In this document: positions 9,612 through 18,047 of the stretch, piece after piece
Numbering within the stretch: position 1 is the first letter of the stretch
Layout: every line of letters begins with the position of its first letter
DNA from: Massilia sp. 9096
GTDB lineage: Bacteria > Pseudomonadota > Gammaproteobacteria > Burkholderiales > Burkholderiaceae_D
Length of the DNA: 64,000 bases
Direction of reading: 5' to 3'
Assembly: GCF_000745265.1 (NCBI RefSeq)
Contig: NZ_JQNN01000001.1
Coordinates: 372,001 to 436,000, forward strand
Notes under the pieces: generated by a model
Told to the model about the DNA's origin: nothing
What the model saw: the letters and a program-made list of their open reading frames with translations, nothing else
Databases searched by the model: none
Made by a program: the position numbers and the translations under genes

Positions 9612-9633
9612 ACAGCCCGCAAGAGCGGGCTGT
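9612..9633. terminator. Hairpin between porin and sodB, candidate bidirectional terminator
   Basis: A perfect 9-bp stem ACAGCCCGC / GCGGGCTGT with loop AAGA lies between the convergent ends of the porin (9561) and sodB (9661). Only weak T-richness follows on either strand (TTCCCGTTT on the minus strand), so it may be a weak or Rho-assisted terminator. Confidence 0.65.
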
Positions 9634-9660
9634 GGATCAGTGACTGGTCGTCACTTGCGA

Positions 9661-10236
9661 TTACGCGAAGTTCTGGTTCACGAAGTCCCAGTTGACGATG
9701 TTCCACCACGACTCGACGAACTTCGGACGGGCGTTGCGGTAGTCGATGTAGTAGGCGTGTTCCCAGACGTCGCAGGTGAGCAGGGCCTTGTTCTCGGTGG
9801 TCAGCGGGGTGCCGGCGTTCGAGGTGTTGACGATGTCGACGGTGCCGTCGGTTTTCTTGACCAGCCAGGTCCAGCCCGAGCCGAAGTTGCTCACGGCCGA
9901 TTTCTGGAACTCTTCCTTGAACTTGTCGAACGAGCCCCACTTGGCGTTGATGGCGTCCAGCACCGGGCCGGTCGGCGCGCTGCCGTTCGGGGTCATGCAG
10001 TTCCAGAAGAAGGTGTGGTTCCACACCTGGGCGGAGTTGTTGAACACGCCGCCCTGCGATTTCTTGATGATCTCTTCCAGGGGCATGTTCTCGTACTCGG
10101 TGCCCTTGATCAGATTGTTCAGGTTGGTGACGTAAGCCTGGTGATGCTTACCGTAGTGGAACTCCAGGGTCTCAGCGGACATCGTCGGCTGGAGGGCGTC
10201 CTTGGCATACGGCAGCGGCGGCAGAGTGTGTTCCAT
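9661..10236 (-). CDS. sodB: Superoxide dismutase [Fe]
   Basis: Cytosolic iron superoxide dismutase of 191 residues, converting superoxide to oxygen and peroxide. Metal ligands are visible: H27 ([11 protein letters not shown]), H74 (VWNHTFFW), D156 and H160 ([11 protein letters not shown]). The Fe-type signature is supported by [13 protein letters not shown] and GSGWTWLV. The N-terminus [17 protein letters not shown] is the common one. It is transcribed toward the porin; upstream (10237-10336) is the gap to xseA, which lies on the same strand. sodB next to xseA is usual in this bacterial group. Confidence 0.97.
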   Translation of the reverse strand: MEHTLPPLPYAKDALQPTMSAETLEFHYGKHHQAYVTNLNNLIKGTEYENMPLEEIIKKSQGGVFNNSAQVWNHTFFWNCMTPNGSAPTGPVLDAINAKWGSFDKFKEEFQKSAVSNFGSGWTWLVKKTDGTVDIVNTSNAGTPLTTENKALLTCDVWEHAYYIDYRNARPKFVESWWNIVNWDFVNQNFA

Positions 10237-10336
10237 GTCTTGTTCCTTGATTGGTTGGAAACGGGTTGGTTCTTCCTAAGCGGCGCTTATTCTAAACCGT
10301 ATGCGTGAAGGTTGCATGTCTGGCTTTACGAAACGA

Positions 10337-11695
10337 TCAGAGCCGGTCCTGAACGCCCGCCACGCTGACCTCCGCGCTGCCTTCGGCCAGGCGCACCAGC
10401 AGCACGTCGCGCGGCTTGATCTGACCCGGCGACGTGAGCACCTTGCCCTTGGCATTGCTGACGATCGCGTAGCCGCGCTCGAGCGTGCGCTGCGGGTTGA
10501 GCAGCTCGAGCTGGGCGGCCAGCGCGCTCAGGCGCTCGCGCCGCTGGCGCAATATCGCCGCCATGCTGGCCGCCAGGTGGCGCTGGTCAGATGCGAGCTG
10601 GGTGCGGATGCTGCGCAGGTCCGGCCGGTGGCGCGCCCAGCGCTGCTGCAGCTGGGCCAGCAGCACGCCCTTGCGGTTGAGCGGGCCGCGCACCGCGTGG
10701 GTCAGGGTGCTGGCCATGCCGAGCAGGCTCAAGCGCTGGTTGGCGATGCGCGAGGACGGGCTGACCAGGCGCCGGCCGAGGTTGTCGAGTCCCTGGCCGG
10801 CGTCCCCCAGGATGCGTTCCATGGCGCGCTGCAGGTCGCCGGCGTCGGCGCGCAGCGAGGACAGCCAGTCGGTGCGGGCGGTCGCGGCCAGCTCGGCGGC
10901 GGCGGTCGGCGTGGCCGCGCGCAGGTCGGCGGCGAAGTCGGCGATGGTGAAGTCGGTCTCGTGGCCGACGCCCGAGATCACCGGCATGGGCGCATCGGCG
11001 ATCGCGCGCGCGACGACTTCTTCGTTGAAGCTCCACAGGTCTTCGATCGAGCCGCCGCCGCGCGCGACGATCAGCACGTCGACCTCCGCGCGCGCGGATG
11101 CGGTGCGGATGGCGTCGGCGATTTTGTCCGCCGCGCCCTGGCCTTGCACCGGCGCCGGATACAGCACCACGCGCACGTGCGGCGCGCGCCGCCTGAGGGC
11201 GGTCAGCACGTCGCGCAGCGCCGCCGCCTGCAGGCTGGTGACGATGCCGATGGCGCGCGTGAACAGCGGCAGCGGACGCTTGCGCTCCTCGTCGAACAGG
11301 CCTTCCCGGGTCAGCTTTTCCTTCAGGCGCATGAAGGCTTCGAACAGGGCGCCGACGCCCGCGCGGCGGATCGCCTCGACGTTGATCTGGTAGTCGCCGC
11401 GCGCGCCGTACAGCGTGACCAGGGCGCGCACCTCGACCTTGTCGCCTTCGCGCGGCGTGAAGCCGGCGTACTGGGCGCGGCCGCGGAACATCACCGCGCG
11501 CACCTGGGCCGCGTCGTCCTTCAGCGTGAAGTACCAGTGGCCGGAAGCGGCGCGGGTGAAGTTCGACACTTCGCCGGCGATCCAGACCAGGGGGAAGGAG
11601 CGCTCGAGCAGGCGTGCGACCTGCTGGTTGAGGCTGGTTACGGTGAGGACCGGAGGCGATGCATAGGCCGGATCGGCGTCGTCGGAGCTGAACAT
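10337..11695 (-). CDS. xseA: Exodeoxyribonuclease VII large subunit
   Basis: Large, catalytic subunit of exonuclease VII, which degrades single-stranded DNA with the small subunit XseB (not in this window). The product is 452 residues: N-terminal OB-fold (about 15-120; [36 protein letters not shown]), then the catalytic domain with GVVTS-like [30 protein letters not shown] and [21 protein letters not shown] (read as GVGHETDFT plus [13 protein letters not shown]), then the long coiled coil to a C-terminal ERGYAIV motif. The ATG at 11695 is preferred because a conserved-length N-terminus follows; an earlier in-frame ATG at 11740 is possible, and neither has a good ribosome site. The non-coding repeat array begins just upstream. 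Confidence 0.95.
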   Translation of the reverse strand: MFSSDDADPAYASPPVLTVTSLNQQVARLLERSFPLVWIAGEVSNFTRAASGHWYFTLKDDAAQVRAVMFRGRAQYAGFTPREGDKVEVRALVTLYGARGDYQINVEAIRRAGVGALFEAFMRLKEKLTREGLFDEERKRPLPLFTRAIGIVTSLQAAALRDVLTALRRRAPHVRVVLYPAPVQGQGAADKIADAIRTASARAEVDVLIVARGGGSIEDLWSFNEEVVARAIADAPMPVISGVGHETDFTIADFAADLRAATPTAAAELAATARTDWLSSLRADAGDLQRAMERILGDAGQGLDNLGRRLVSPSSRIANQRLSLLGMASTLTHAVRGPLNRKGVLLAQLQQRWARHRPDLRSIRTQLASDQRHLAASMAAILRQRRERLSALAAQLELLNPQRTLERGYAIVSNAKGKVLTSPGQIKPRDVLLVRLAEGSAEVSVAGVQDRL

Positions 11696-11781
11696 AGGAA
11701 TGCGCTGGTGTGAAGCTGTCCACAAAAACAGGAGCGTCACGGATGAGGCGCGCTTCTGCGGTAAAACTGCAAATAGCTTTT

Positions 11782-11795
11782 GTAAGCCACTGATT
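11782..11795 (-). repeat. Inverted solitary IHF-like box at the edge of the array
   Basis: Read on the minus strand this is AATCAGTGGCTTAC, one base from the WATCAANNNNTTR consensus and very like the box of array unit 6 (AATCAATGGCTTA). No DnaA-like palindrome sits 42 bp beyond it on that strand, so it may be a decayed, inverted eighth unit. Confidence 0.35.
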
Positions 11796-11849
11796 TTTAA
11801 TAAAAAAACACTATGCCCGATTTCGATGCAGAAATAAAATTTCCTTACG

Positions 11850-11909
11850 GATCAAAGACTTCGGTGTCGTCATGCGTACTTGGCCACAATCTTATCCACA
11901 GAATTTGTG
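11850..11909 (+). repeat. Array unit 1
   Basis: IHF-like box GATCAAAGACTTC at 11850 (two mismatches to consensus). The palindrome starts at 11892 with a perfect DnaA box TTATCCACA, spacer GAATT and TGTG at 11906-11909. A further near-box on the minus strand (TTATCCACT) lies at about 11913-11921. Confidence 0.8.
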
Positions 11910-11965
11910 GGAAAGTGGATAAGCTCATCTGTTTAAAAATCAAGCAGCGTGTGTTTTATTATGGA

Positions 11966-12025
11966 AATCAAGGACTTGCCCTGCAGTTCTGGCTTTTGCT
12001 CACATTGTTTTCCACAATTAATGTG
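11966..12025 (+). repeat. Array unit 2
   Basis: IHF-like box AATCAAGGACTTG at 11966 is an exact WATCAANNNNTTR match. The palindrome starts at 12008: TTTTCCACA (fits TTWTNCACA), spacer ATTAA, TGTG at 12022-12025. The right arm is CTTTGCACA on the minus strand, 8/9. Confidence 0.85.
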
Positions 12026-12126
12026 CAAAGCTGTCTCGGCGACCTGCATCAAGCGCGGCGCGTAAGCGCTGTGTATGACCCCCGCCGACATGCCTAAAAA
12101 TGCTGCAGTGAGAAAAAATCCTTCAA

Positions 12127-12186
12127 TTTCAACAGCTTGGGTAAAGCTCAATCTCCTTGCTAACAATCTTTTCCACAAAATTTGTG
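12127..12186 (+). repeat. Array unit 3
   Basis: The box is degenerate, TTTCAACAGCTTG at 12127 (one mismatch to the IHF consensus). The palindrome starts at 12169: TTTTCCACA, spacer AAATT, TGTG at 12183-12186. The inner arms CACAAA/TTTGTG are fully symmetric. The lead-in is AAAAATCCTT. Confidence 0.8.
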
Positions 12187-12368
12187 AAGAAGCGCCGAAT
12201 GCGGAATCAGTCAGCTTTTCATCAAACCGATGAGCGCCAGCTTGTGGGTAACCCTTCCGCATACTCTGGGCAAGAACCGCACTATACCAGCAGGGCAGGG
12301 CGCAATACCTGTGAAGCGTCGCGAACGTGGTTGCTTAAAACGGAGGCATGACGGCGATCTTCTTGCAG

Positions 12369-12428
12369 AATCAATGACTTAACCCACAGTTTAGAGGCTT
12401 GCGCACATTGTTTTCCACAATTAATGTG
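12369..12428 (+). repeat. Array unit 4
   Basis: IHF-like box AATCAATGACTTA at 12369 is an exact consensus match. The palindrome starts at 12411: TTTTCCACA, spacer ATTAA, TGTG at 12425-12428. The core from CACATTGTTTTCCACA onward is the same as in unit 2. The preceding gap is the longest in the array. Confidence 0.85.
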
Positions 12429-12549
12429 CATACCCACGCGACATAACAAAGTTCAGCCGCAATTCTTGTTTATTTGATACGATCAGTGTGTTCCGCATCG
12501 GGAAACAGGAATGTGCTTCAAAAATGTGCAGGGGGAATTTTCCCTTATA

Positions 12550-12609
12550 AATCAAAGCGCATAGTCACAGCCGCGCACCTTGCGCACAATTTTGTCCACA
12601 AAATTTGTG
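12550..12609 (+). repeat. Array unit 5
   Basis: The box AATCAAAGCGCAT at 12550 keeps the AATCAA half only. The palindrome starts at 12592: TTGTCCACA (one mismatch to the DnaA box), spacer AAATT, TGTG at 12606-12609. The lead-in is TTTTCCCTT. Confidence 0.75.
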
Positions 12610-12688
12610 CAGAAGCTCGGTGCGGTCAGGCCGTTTGTAGTCGGATGAAACGCTGCCGTTTTTTTAATCTTGAAATTTTCCTGCTGTA

Positions 12689-12747
12689 AATCAATGGCTT
12701 AGCGGCGGGTAGGGGGTTTAACCCCATCTTTATCCACAGAAATTGTG
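12689..12747 (+). repeat. Array unit 6
   Basis: IHF-like box AATCAATGGCTTA at 12689 is an exact consensus match. The palindrome starts at 12730, 41 bp on, with a perfect TTATCCACA, spacer GAAAT, TGTG at 12744-12747. Confidence 0.85.
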
Positions 12748-12841
12748 GGCAACTACATGCCGGCAACATCCCAGAATTTTGCAGTTGAGAAACCTCCTGC
12801 GCGTCTGCCGTGTTTTTGCGCAAGCAAAAATATCCTTTAAG

Positions 12842-12901
12842 AATCAAAGGCCTTTCCAATAGGAAGCACCCTTGCACACACTTTTATCCACAGAAAGTGT
12901 G
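12842..12901 (+). repeat. Array unit 7
   Basis: The box AATCAAAGGCCTT at 12842 is near-consensus, shifted by one base in its right half. The palindrome starts at 12884 with a perfect TTATCCACA, spacer GAAAG, TGTG at 12898-12901. It ends 86 bp before the exbB start. Confidence 0.8.
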
Positions 12902-12987
12902 CAGAACTCTACTTGCCGCAAAGCTGGCAACACGTTACATTGCGCAATCTCAACCCGCTTGATTTTTTACCTATTCAGGAGTCCCTC

Positions 12988-13593
12988 TTGCTCGCCATTC
13001 TTCAAGCCGCCGGCTGGCCCATCTGGCTGTTGCTGATTGCCTCGATCATTGCCCTGGCACTCATCATCGAACGCCTGATCTATCTGCGCCGGGAAAAGAT
13101 CCTGCCGCGCCAGTTGCTCGATGAAGTCATCCAGGTCTACCGAGGCGGCCGCGTGACCCCGGACATCATCGACAAGCTGCAGCAGAATTCGCCGCTGGGC
13201 GCGGTGCTGGCCTCGGCCCTGCGCAACGTCGACGCGCCGCGTGAAGTGATGAAGGAATCGATCGAAGAGGCGGGCCGCGGCGTCGCCCACATGCTCGAGC
13301 GCTTCCTGACCACCCTTGGCACGATCGCTTCGCTGGCGCCGCTGATGGGCCTGTTCGGCACCGTGGTCGGCATGATCGAGATCTTCGGCGCCCAGAACGC
13401 CAGCGGCACCAACCCGGCCCAGCTGGCGCACGGGATCTCGGTGGCGCTGTACAACACCGGCTTCGGCCTGGCGATCGCGATGCCGACCCTGGTCTTCTAC
13501 CGCCACTTCCGCGCGCTGGTGGACAGCTTCATCATCGACATGGAGCTGCAGGCGGTGAAATTCGTCGACGTCGTCCACGGTGCGCGCAAATGA
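12988..13593 (+). CDS. exbB: ExbB/TolQ-family proton channel subunit
   Basis: Inner-membrane proton-channel protein of 201 residues that, with ExbD and a TonB-like protein, energises outer-membrane transport. Three membrane segments are visible: WPIWLLLIASIIALALIIE near the N-terminus, then FLTTLGTIASLAPLMGLFGTV (split at LAPLMG) and GISVALYNTGFGLAIAMP in the conserved core near residues 110-180. The start is a TTG at 12988 with AGGAG 7 nt upstream; the longer open frame from 12913 has no ribosome site and runs into the repeat array. It overlaps exbD by 4 bp (ATGA). In betaproteobacteria this pair sits before lpxK, as here. Confidence 0.92.
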   Translation: MLAILQAAGWPIWLLLIASIIALALIIERLIYLRREKILPRQLLDEVIQVYRGGRVTPDIIDKLQQNSPLGAVLASALRNVDAPREVMKESIEEAGRGVAHMLERFLTTLGTIASLAPLMGLFGTVVGMIEIFGAQNASGTNPAQLAHGISVALYNTGFGLAIAMPTLVFYRHFRALVDSFIIDMELQAVKFVDVVHGARK

Positions 13594-14045
13594 TGGACTT
13601 CCGACGCGGCCGCAAGCGCGAGGATCCGGAGATCAACCTGATCCCCTTCATCGACGTGCTGCTGGTGGTGCTGATCTTCCTGATGGTCACGACCACCTAC
13701 AGCAAGTTCACCGAACTGCAGATCACGCTGCCGACCGCCGACGCCGAAAAGGCGGTCGAGCGCCCGTTCGAGATCAACGTGACGGTCGACGCCAAGGGCA
13801 ACTACACGGTCAATAACGTGCCGGTGTCGTTCCACGGCGTCGACGGCCTGGCCGAAGACCTGAAGCACGCGGCCGCCACCGGTCCGGACGGCCAGCCGCT
13901 GGCGCAGCCGGCGCGCGACCCGGTCATCATCGTCAATGCCGACCAGTTCGCGATGCACCAGATGGTCATCAACGTGCTGGAAGCGGCGCGCCTGGCGGGC
14001 TACGACAAGCTGACGTTTGCGGCCCAGACGGGCGGGCAGAAGTAA
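13590..14045 (+). CDS. exbD: ExbD/TolR-family biopolymer transport protein
   Basis: Partner of the preceding channel protein, 151 residues. It has a short cytoplasmic N-terminus (MMDFRRGRKREDPEINLIP) and a single transmembrane helix (FIDVLLVVLIFLMVTT, about residues 20-36) carrying the conserved Asp used in proton transfer. The rest is a periplasmic domain ending at AAQTGGQK. The N-terminal INLIPFIDVLLVLLIFLM-type signature is diagnostic of the family. The start overlaps the exbB stop, so translation is coupled. The gene is followed at once by a strong hairpin. Confidence 0.95.
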   Translation: MMDFRRGRKREDPEINLIPFIDVLLVVLIFLMVTTTYSKFTELQITLPTADAEKAVERPFEINVTVDAKGNYTVNNVPVSFHGVDGLAEDLKHAAATGPDGQPLAQPARDPVIIVNADQFAMHQMVINVLEAARLAGYDKLTFAAQTGGQK

Positions 14046-14049
14046 TACC

Positions 14050-14079
14050 GGCCGGCGCGTCGGCGCCGGCCTTCGTTTT
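14050..14079 (+). terminator. Rho-independent terminator abutting lpxK
   Basis: A perfect 9-bp GC-only stem GGCCGGCGC / GCGCCGGCC with loop GTCG is followed by TTCGTTTTC. It ends one base before the lpxK ATG at 14081, so lpxK would lack a normal ribosome site and the hairpin would compete with initiation. Confidence 0.8.
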
Positions 14080-14080
14080 C

Positions 14081-15109
14081 ATGGCATCTTCCCTCGAATC
14101 CACTCTCACCCGCGCCTGGCTGCGGCGCGGGCTCCTGGCCTGCGCCTTGTGGCCGGTGTCCATCCCGTTCCGCCTGCTGGCGGCCCTGCGGCGCGGCCTG
14201 TTCCGCGCCGGCGTGCTGAAGTCCGAACGGCTGCCGGTGCCGACGGTCGTGGTCGGCAACATCTTCATCGGCGGCACCGGCAAGACCCCGCTGACGATCT
14301 GGCTGGTCGAGCAGCTGCGCGCGGCCGGCCTGCGCCCAGGCGTGATCTCGCGCGGCCATGGCAGCGCGGCCGCCCATCCGCGCGAAGTGGGCGCGACCGC
14401 GCGTGCGCGCGAGGTCGGCGACGAGCCGCTCCTGATCGCGGCGCGCACCGGCTGCCCGGTGGTGGTGGGGCGGCGCCGGGTCGAGGCCGGACGCCATCTG
14501 CTGGCGCTGCATCCGGAGGTCGACGTGATCGTCGCCGACGACGGCCTGCAGCATTACGCCTTGCGGCGCGACGTCGAGATCATCCTGTTCGACGGCCGCG
14601 GCGCCGGCAACGGCTGGACGCTGCCGGCCGGTCCGCTGCGCGAGCCGCCGTCGCGCCGGCGCGATTTCACAGTGGTCAATGCGCCCGACCTGAGCCCGGC
14701 GCTGGCGCGCGCCGTGGGCGGGGAGCCCTGGCAGATGCGCCTGGCGGGCGACGTCGCCGAACGCCTGAGCGATCCGGCGCAACGCCTGCCCTTGAGCGCG
14801 TTCAAGGACCAGCGCGTGCTGGCCGCGGCCGGCATCGGCAATCCCGGGCGCTTTTTCGGCATGCTGCGCGCGGCCGGGCTGGAGGTGACGGAACAGGCGC
14901 TGCCCGACCACCACGACTTCCTCGACGATCCTTTCCGCAGCGCCGATGCCGATGTCATCCTGATCACCGAGAAGGATGCAGTAAAATGTCGGCAACTTGA
15001 AAACATTAACAACGATCTGCGCCTGTGGGTCGTGCCGGTGGCTGCGCGGATCGATCCCGCGCTGGCTGCCCAAATCGTGGAGAAATGTCGTGGACGCCCG
15101 ACTGCTTGA
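14081..15109 (+). CDS. lpxK: Tetraacyldisaccharide 4'-kinase
   Basis: Inner-membrane-associated kinase that phosphorylates the 4'-position of the lipid A disaccharide precursor, the sixth step of the Raetz pathway. The 342-residue product has an N-terminal hydrophobic anchor (about 20-40), a Walker A loop [17 protein letters not shown] near residues 56-72, the conserved [16 protein letters not shown] and [11 protein letters not shown] near the C-terminus. The start [17 protein letters not shown] matches betaproteobacterial LpxK, although no Shine-Dalgarno is seen because the terminator-like hairpin lies directly upstream. It overlaps the Trm112-like gene by 20 bp. It works in the same envelope pathway as kdsB downstream. 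Confidence 0.95.
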   Translation: MASSLESTLTRAWLRRGLLACALWPVSIPFRLLAALRRGLFRAGVLKSERLPVPTVVVGNIFIGGTGKTPLTIWLVEQLRAAGLRPGVISRGHGSAAAHPREVGATARAREVGDEPLLIAARTGCPVVVGRRRVEAGRHLLALHPEVDVIVADDGLQHYALRRDVEIILFDGRGAGNGWTLPAGPLREPPSRRRDFTVVNAPDLSPALARAVGGEPWQMRLAGDVAERLSDPAQRLPLSAFKDQRVLAAAGIGNPGRFFGMLRAAGLEVTEQALPDHHDFLDDPFRSADADVILITEKDAVKCRQLENINNDLRLWVVPVAARIDPALAAQIVEKCRGRPTA

Positions 15110-15263
15110 TATCCTGGTCTGCCCGTTGTGCAAGGGACCGCTCGAATATGACAAGAAAGCGCAGGAACTGACCTGCCGCCCGGACCGCCTGGCGTATCCG
15201 ATCCGCGACGGCATTCCGATCATGTGGGCCGACCAGGCGCGCAAGGTCGAGCCGAGCATCTGA
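15090..15263 (+). CDS. Trm112-family zinc-ribbon small protein (YcaR-like)
   Basis: Small protein of 57 residues with the pattern [36 protein letters not shown]. This matches the UPF0434/Trm112 family commonly found between lpxK and kdsB. Only one CxxC pair plus a single later Cys is seen, so a full four-Cys zinc site is absent, as is common in bacterial members. It begins with GTG at 15090 inside the end of lpxK, with GGAG 8 nt upstream, implying translational coupling. Its role in bacteria is unproven; the eukaryotic homologue activates methyltransferases. Confidence 0.9.
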   Translation: MDARLLDILVCPLCKGPLEYDKKAQELTCRPDRLAYPIRDGIPIMWADQARKVEPSI

Positions 15264-15289
15264 GGCGGCGCTGAACGCATGAGATTCGC

Positions 15290-16042
15290 ATGAGCTTCGT
15301 CGTCATCATCCCGGCGCGCCTGGCGTCGACCCGGCTGCCGAACAAGCCGCTCGCCGACCTGGGCGGCAAGCCGATGGTCGTGCGCGTGGCCGAGCGCGCG
15401 CGCGAATCGGGCGCGGCGCGCATCATCGTCGCCACCGACCACGCCGACATTTTGGCGGCCTGCGCCGCGCACGGTATCGAAGCCTGCATGACCCGCGCCG
15501 ACCATCCGTCGGGCACCGACCGCATCGCCGAAGTCGCGCGCACGCTGGCGCTGCCCCCGGGCGCGGTGGTGGTCAACCTGCAGGGCGACGAGCCGCTGAT
15601 CGACCCGGCCCTGCTGGCGGCCTGCGCCGCGCGCATCGACGCCGCCACGCCGATGGCCACCTGCGCCCATCCGCTCTCGAACGTGGACGAAGTCTTCAAC
15701 CCGAACGTGGTCAAGGTCGTGCTCGACAAGCTGGGACGCGCCTTGTACTTTTCGCGCGCGACGATTCCCTGGCATCGCGACGGCTTCGCGCGCGACCGCG
15801 CGACCCTGCCGGCAGGCTATGCGCCGCTGCGCCACGTCGGCCTGTATGCATACAGCAACGCATTCCTGCAGCAGTATCCGCAGCTCGAGCCGGCCCCGCT
15901 GGAAGCCATCGAAGCGCTCGAACAATTGCGCGTGCTGTGGCACGGCTACCCGATAGCGGTGCACGTGACGGACTCGGCGCCGCCGGCCGGCGTCGACACG
16001 CCGGAAGACCTGGAACGCGTACGCCATTACTACACGTCTTGA
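15290..16042 (+). CDS. kdsB: 3-deoxy-manno-octulosonate cytidylyltransferase (CMP-KDO synthetase)
   Basis: Activates KDO with CTP to CMP-KDO for the lipopolysaccharide inner core. The 250-residue cytosolic enzyme shows the nucleotide-binding opening [21 protein letters not shown], with further motifs [11 protein letters not shown] (metal and CTP binding), [24 protein letters not shown] and the terminal [11 protein letters not shown]. The length is normal for the family. It is 26 bp after the Trm112-like gene and belongs to the same envelope gene run. Confidence 0.97.
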   Translation: MSFVVIIPARLASTRLPNKPLADLGGKPMVVRVAERARESGAARIIVATDHADILAACAAHGIEACMTRADHPSGTDRIAEVARTLALPPGAVVVNLQGDEPLIDPALLAACAARIDAATPMATCAHPLSNVDEVFNPNVVKVVLDKLGRALYFSRATIPWHRDGFARDRATLPAGYAPLRHVGLYAYSNAFLQQYPQLEPAPLEAIEALEQLRVLWHGYPIAVHVTDSAPPAGVDTPEDLERVRHYYTS

Positions 16043-16193
16043 TCCTGCTGGAAACTTTGTGGCAGGCGGCCTGCGCTACATCAAGCGGCCTGTAGATAAG
16101 GGCCGCGCAGTGGCATTGGGCCTGCCTTTTATGGTAAGTTTCGGGTCAAGCTAGTCACATTTGCATCAAACTAAGCATTAACAAAACTATTAG

Positions 16194-16859
<666 letters not shown>

Positions 16860-16875
16860 GTTCTATAGGTAGTTC

Positions 16876-16904
16876 GAGGCGATGCGGTCTTCACCGCACG
16901 CCTC
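16876..16904 (+). terminator. Hairpin downstream of adk
   Basis: Stem GAGGCG-A-TGCGGT with loop CTTC pairs with ACCGCA-CGCCTC, leaving a single bulged A. It begins 16 bp after the adk stop. No T-run follows, so it may be an intrinsic terminator with a weak tail or a stabilising mRNA end. Confidence 0.55.
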
Positions 16905-17014
16905 CGGCTCCGGATGACAGCAAGCCATCCGTCCAGTTTTCAGATCACTAGTCGTCACAGCAGGGCTGGGCCCGTGTTGAACCGGTTTTTTGATCAAGAA
17001 ACGAGGGGGACGAT

Positions 17015-17236
17015 ATGGCAGTCACGCAGTTCATCTTCGCCGTCGCCTGCGGCGTCATCGCCGTGTTCTATGGCCTGTGGTCGCGCAGCCGGGTGCTGCT
17101 CCAGGACCCGGGCAATGCCCGCATGCAGGAAATCTCGCTGGCCAAGCCGGCGGCGCCGTCGGTTGACGCGCCGGCGGCGCTGCCGGTCGCCGCGGCGCCA
17201 GGCGTGGCGGAGGGGGCCAGGCCGCCGGGGCGTTGA
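17015..17236 (+). CDS. Short membrane protein resembling only the N-terminus of a proton pyrophosphatase
   Basis: 73 residues, with a good ribosome site (GAGGGGGACGAT before ATG at 17015). One N-terminal membrane segment (FIFAVACGVIAVFYGLW) is followed by SRVLLQDPGNARMQEIS. This stretch closely matches, from memory, the first helix and following loop of membrane-bound pyrophosphatase HppA (YG..TSRSVL..D.GNARMQEI). After residue 43 the sequence becomes an Ala/Pro-rich tail (AKPAAPSVDAPAALPVAAAP) and stops; no other HppA segment follows. It is either a remnant of a lost hppA or a retained single-helix microprotein. The intact start and ribosome site favour expression. Identity is tentative. Confidence 0.55.
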   Translation: MAVTQFIFAVACGVIAVFYGLWSRSRVLLQDPGNARMQEISLAKPAAPSVDAPAALPVAAAPGVAEGARPPGR

Positions 17237-17289
17237 CGCCGCGCGCCGCCCTCACGCGGGGATGCGCGCGGACTCACGCCCGCGTGCGG

Positions 17290-17826
17290 CTAGCGCCCTG
17301 CAGCCTCGCGCAGCGCCGCCTCGAGCGAGTCGATGTCCGAATCGCCCGGGTAGTGCTGGCCGTTGATGAAGAAAGTCGGCGTGCGGTCGGCGCCGTCGTG
17401 GCGGCCGCGCTCGATGTCGCCGTGCACCCGCTGGCGCAAGCGCCGTTCCTGCACGTCGTCGCGGAAGCGCTCCATGTCCAGGTCCAGGCTTTCGGCCAGC
17501 ACGGCCAGGTCCTGCGGCTCGAACACCTGGCGCTGCTGCTCGAACAGGCTGTCGTGCATTTCCCAGAACTTGCCCTGCTGGCCGGCGGCTTCGGCGGCCT
17601 CGGCGGCCAGCTCGGCCAGCGGGTGCAGGTCGGACAGCGGGAAGTTGCGGTACACCAGGCGGATGCCGCCGAGCTGCTCGCCGATCCCATCGGCCAGGTC
17701 GCTCAGCGCCGCATGGGCGCGCGCGCAATAGGGGCATTGGAAATCGCCGTACTCAATCAGCGTCAACGCGGCGTTCTCGGGACCGCGCACGTGTTCGTCC
17801 GGTCCGATCTCGTCAACTCGTTTCAT
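17290..17826 (-). CDS. DsbA-family thioredoxin-fold oxidoreductase, cytosolic
   Basis: 178 residues with a thioredoxin/DsbA fold. Strand 1 leads to the active site CPYC (C31-C34, in IEYGDFQCPYCARAH). An inserted helical domain follows, and the cis-proline loop is RTPTFFING near residue 148. There is no signal peptide, so it is probably cytosolic, unlike true DsbA. It resembles the soluble domains found fused to or near NhaA antiporters and other Thioredoxin_4 proteins. It is convergent with the short ORF at 17015-17236. Its substrate is unknown; it probably handles disulfide exchange under stress. Confidence 0.88.
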   Translation of the reverse strand: MKRVDEIGPDEHVRGPENAALTLIEYGDFQCPYCARAHAALSDLADGIGEQLGGIRLVYRNFPLSDLHPLAELAAEAAEAAGQQGKFWEMHDSLFEQQRQVFEPQDLAVLAESLDLDMERFRDDVQERRLRQRVHGDIERGRHDGADRTPTFFINGQHYPGDSDIDSLEAALREAAGR

Positions 17827-18047
17827 TCGTCCTCCTGTTCATGATGAGGGAATGATGGCATGTCGGGCGGATCGTCGCCGCAACGTTCGAATAGGCAATT
17901 TATTTTCAGAATGACATCCATCGATGCGCCGTAATTATCCGCGCTGCGGTACAGTAGCGTCATCCGCTGCGCCGCACCATCGCTGGCGCTGCACGCATTT
18001 ATCACGATTTCACTACCAACCTTTCTATTCACTTTATGGAGTTCAAC

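Larger units (their letters stand above)
11850..12901. repeat. Seven-unit modular array: IHF-like box plus inverted DnaA-box pair
   Basis: The roughly 1.3 kb between xseA and exbB has no convincing gene and is visibly AT-richer than its surroundings. It contains seven units in the same orientation. Each has (a) a T-rich lead-in such as TTTCCTT, (b) a box matching or approaching the IHF consensus WATCAANNNNTTR, (c) a gap, and (d) a palindrome TTWTCCACA-N5-TGTG in which the left arm is a DnaA box and the right arm is usually an 8/9 DnaA box on the other strand. The start-to-start distance from (b) to (d) is 42 bp in six units and 41 bp in one. The centre spacer is always 5 bp. Units start 116-242 bp apart and the DNA between them is not conserved. 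The architecture resembles DnaA-control loci such as datA and DARS; function here is inferred. Confidence 0.85.

Noticed and set aside
11813..12877. Short open frames of 64-109 codons inside the repeat array
   Set aside because: They cross the modules, have no ribosome sites and no recognisable features; the repeated boxes explain the region better.
11850..12901. CRISPR array as explanation of the repeats
   Set aside because: Spacing is irregular (116-242 bp), the repeats are bipartite with a fixed 42-bp internal distance, and no cas gene is near.
11741..12912. Chromosomal origin of replication
   Set aside because: DnaA boxes are present, but dnaA, dnaN, gidA/mnmG and an AT-rich unwinding element are not seen, and neighbours are typical of an internal locus.
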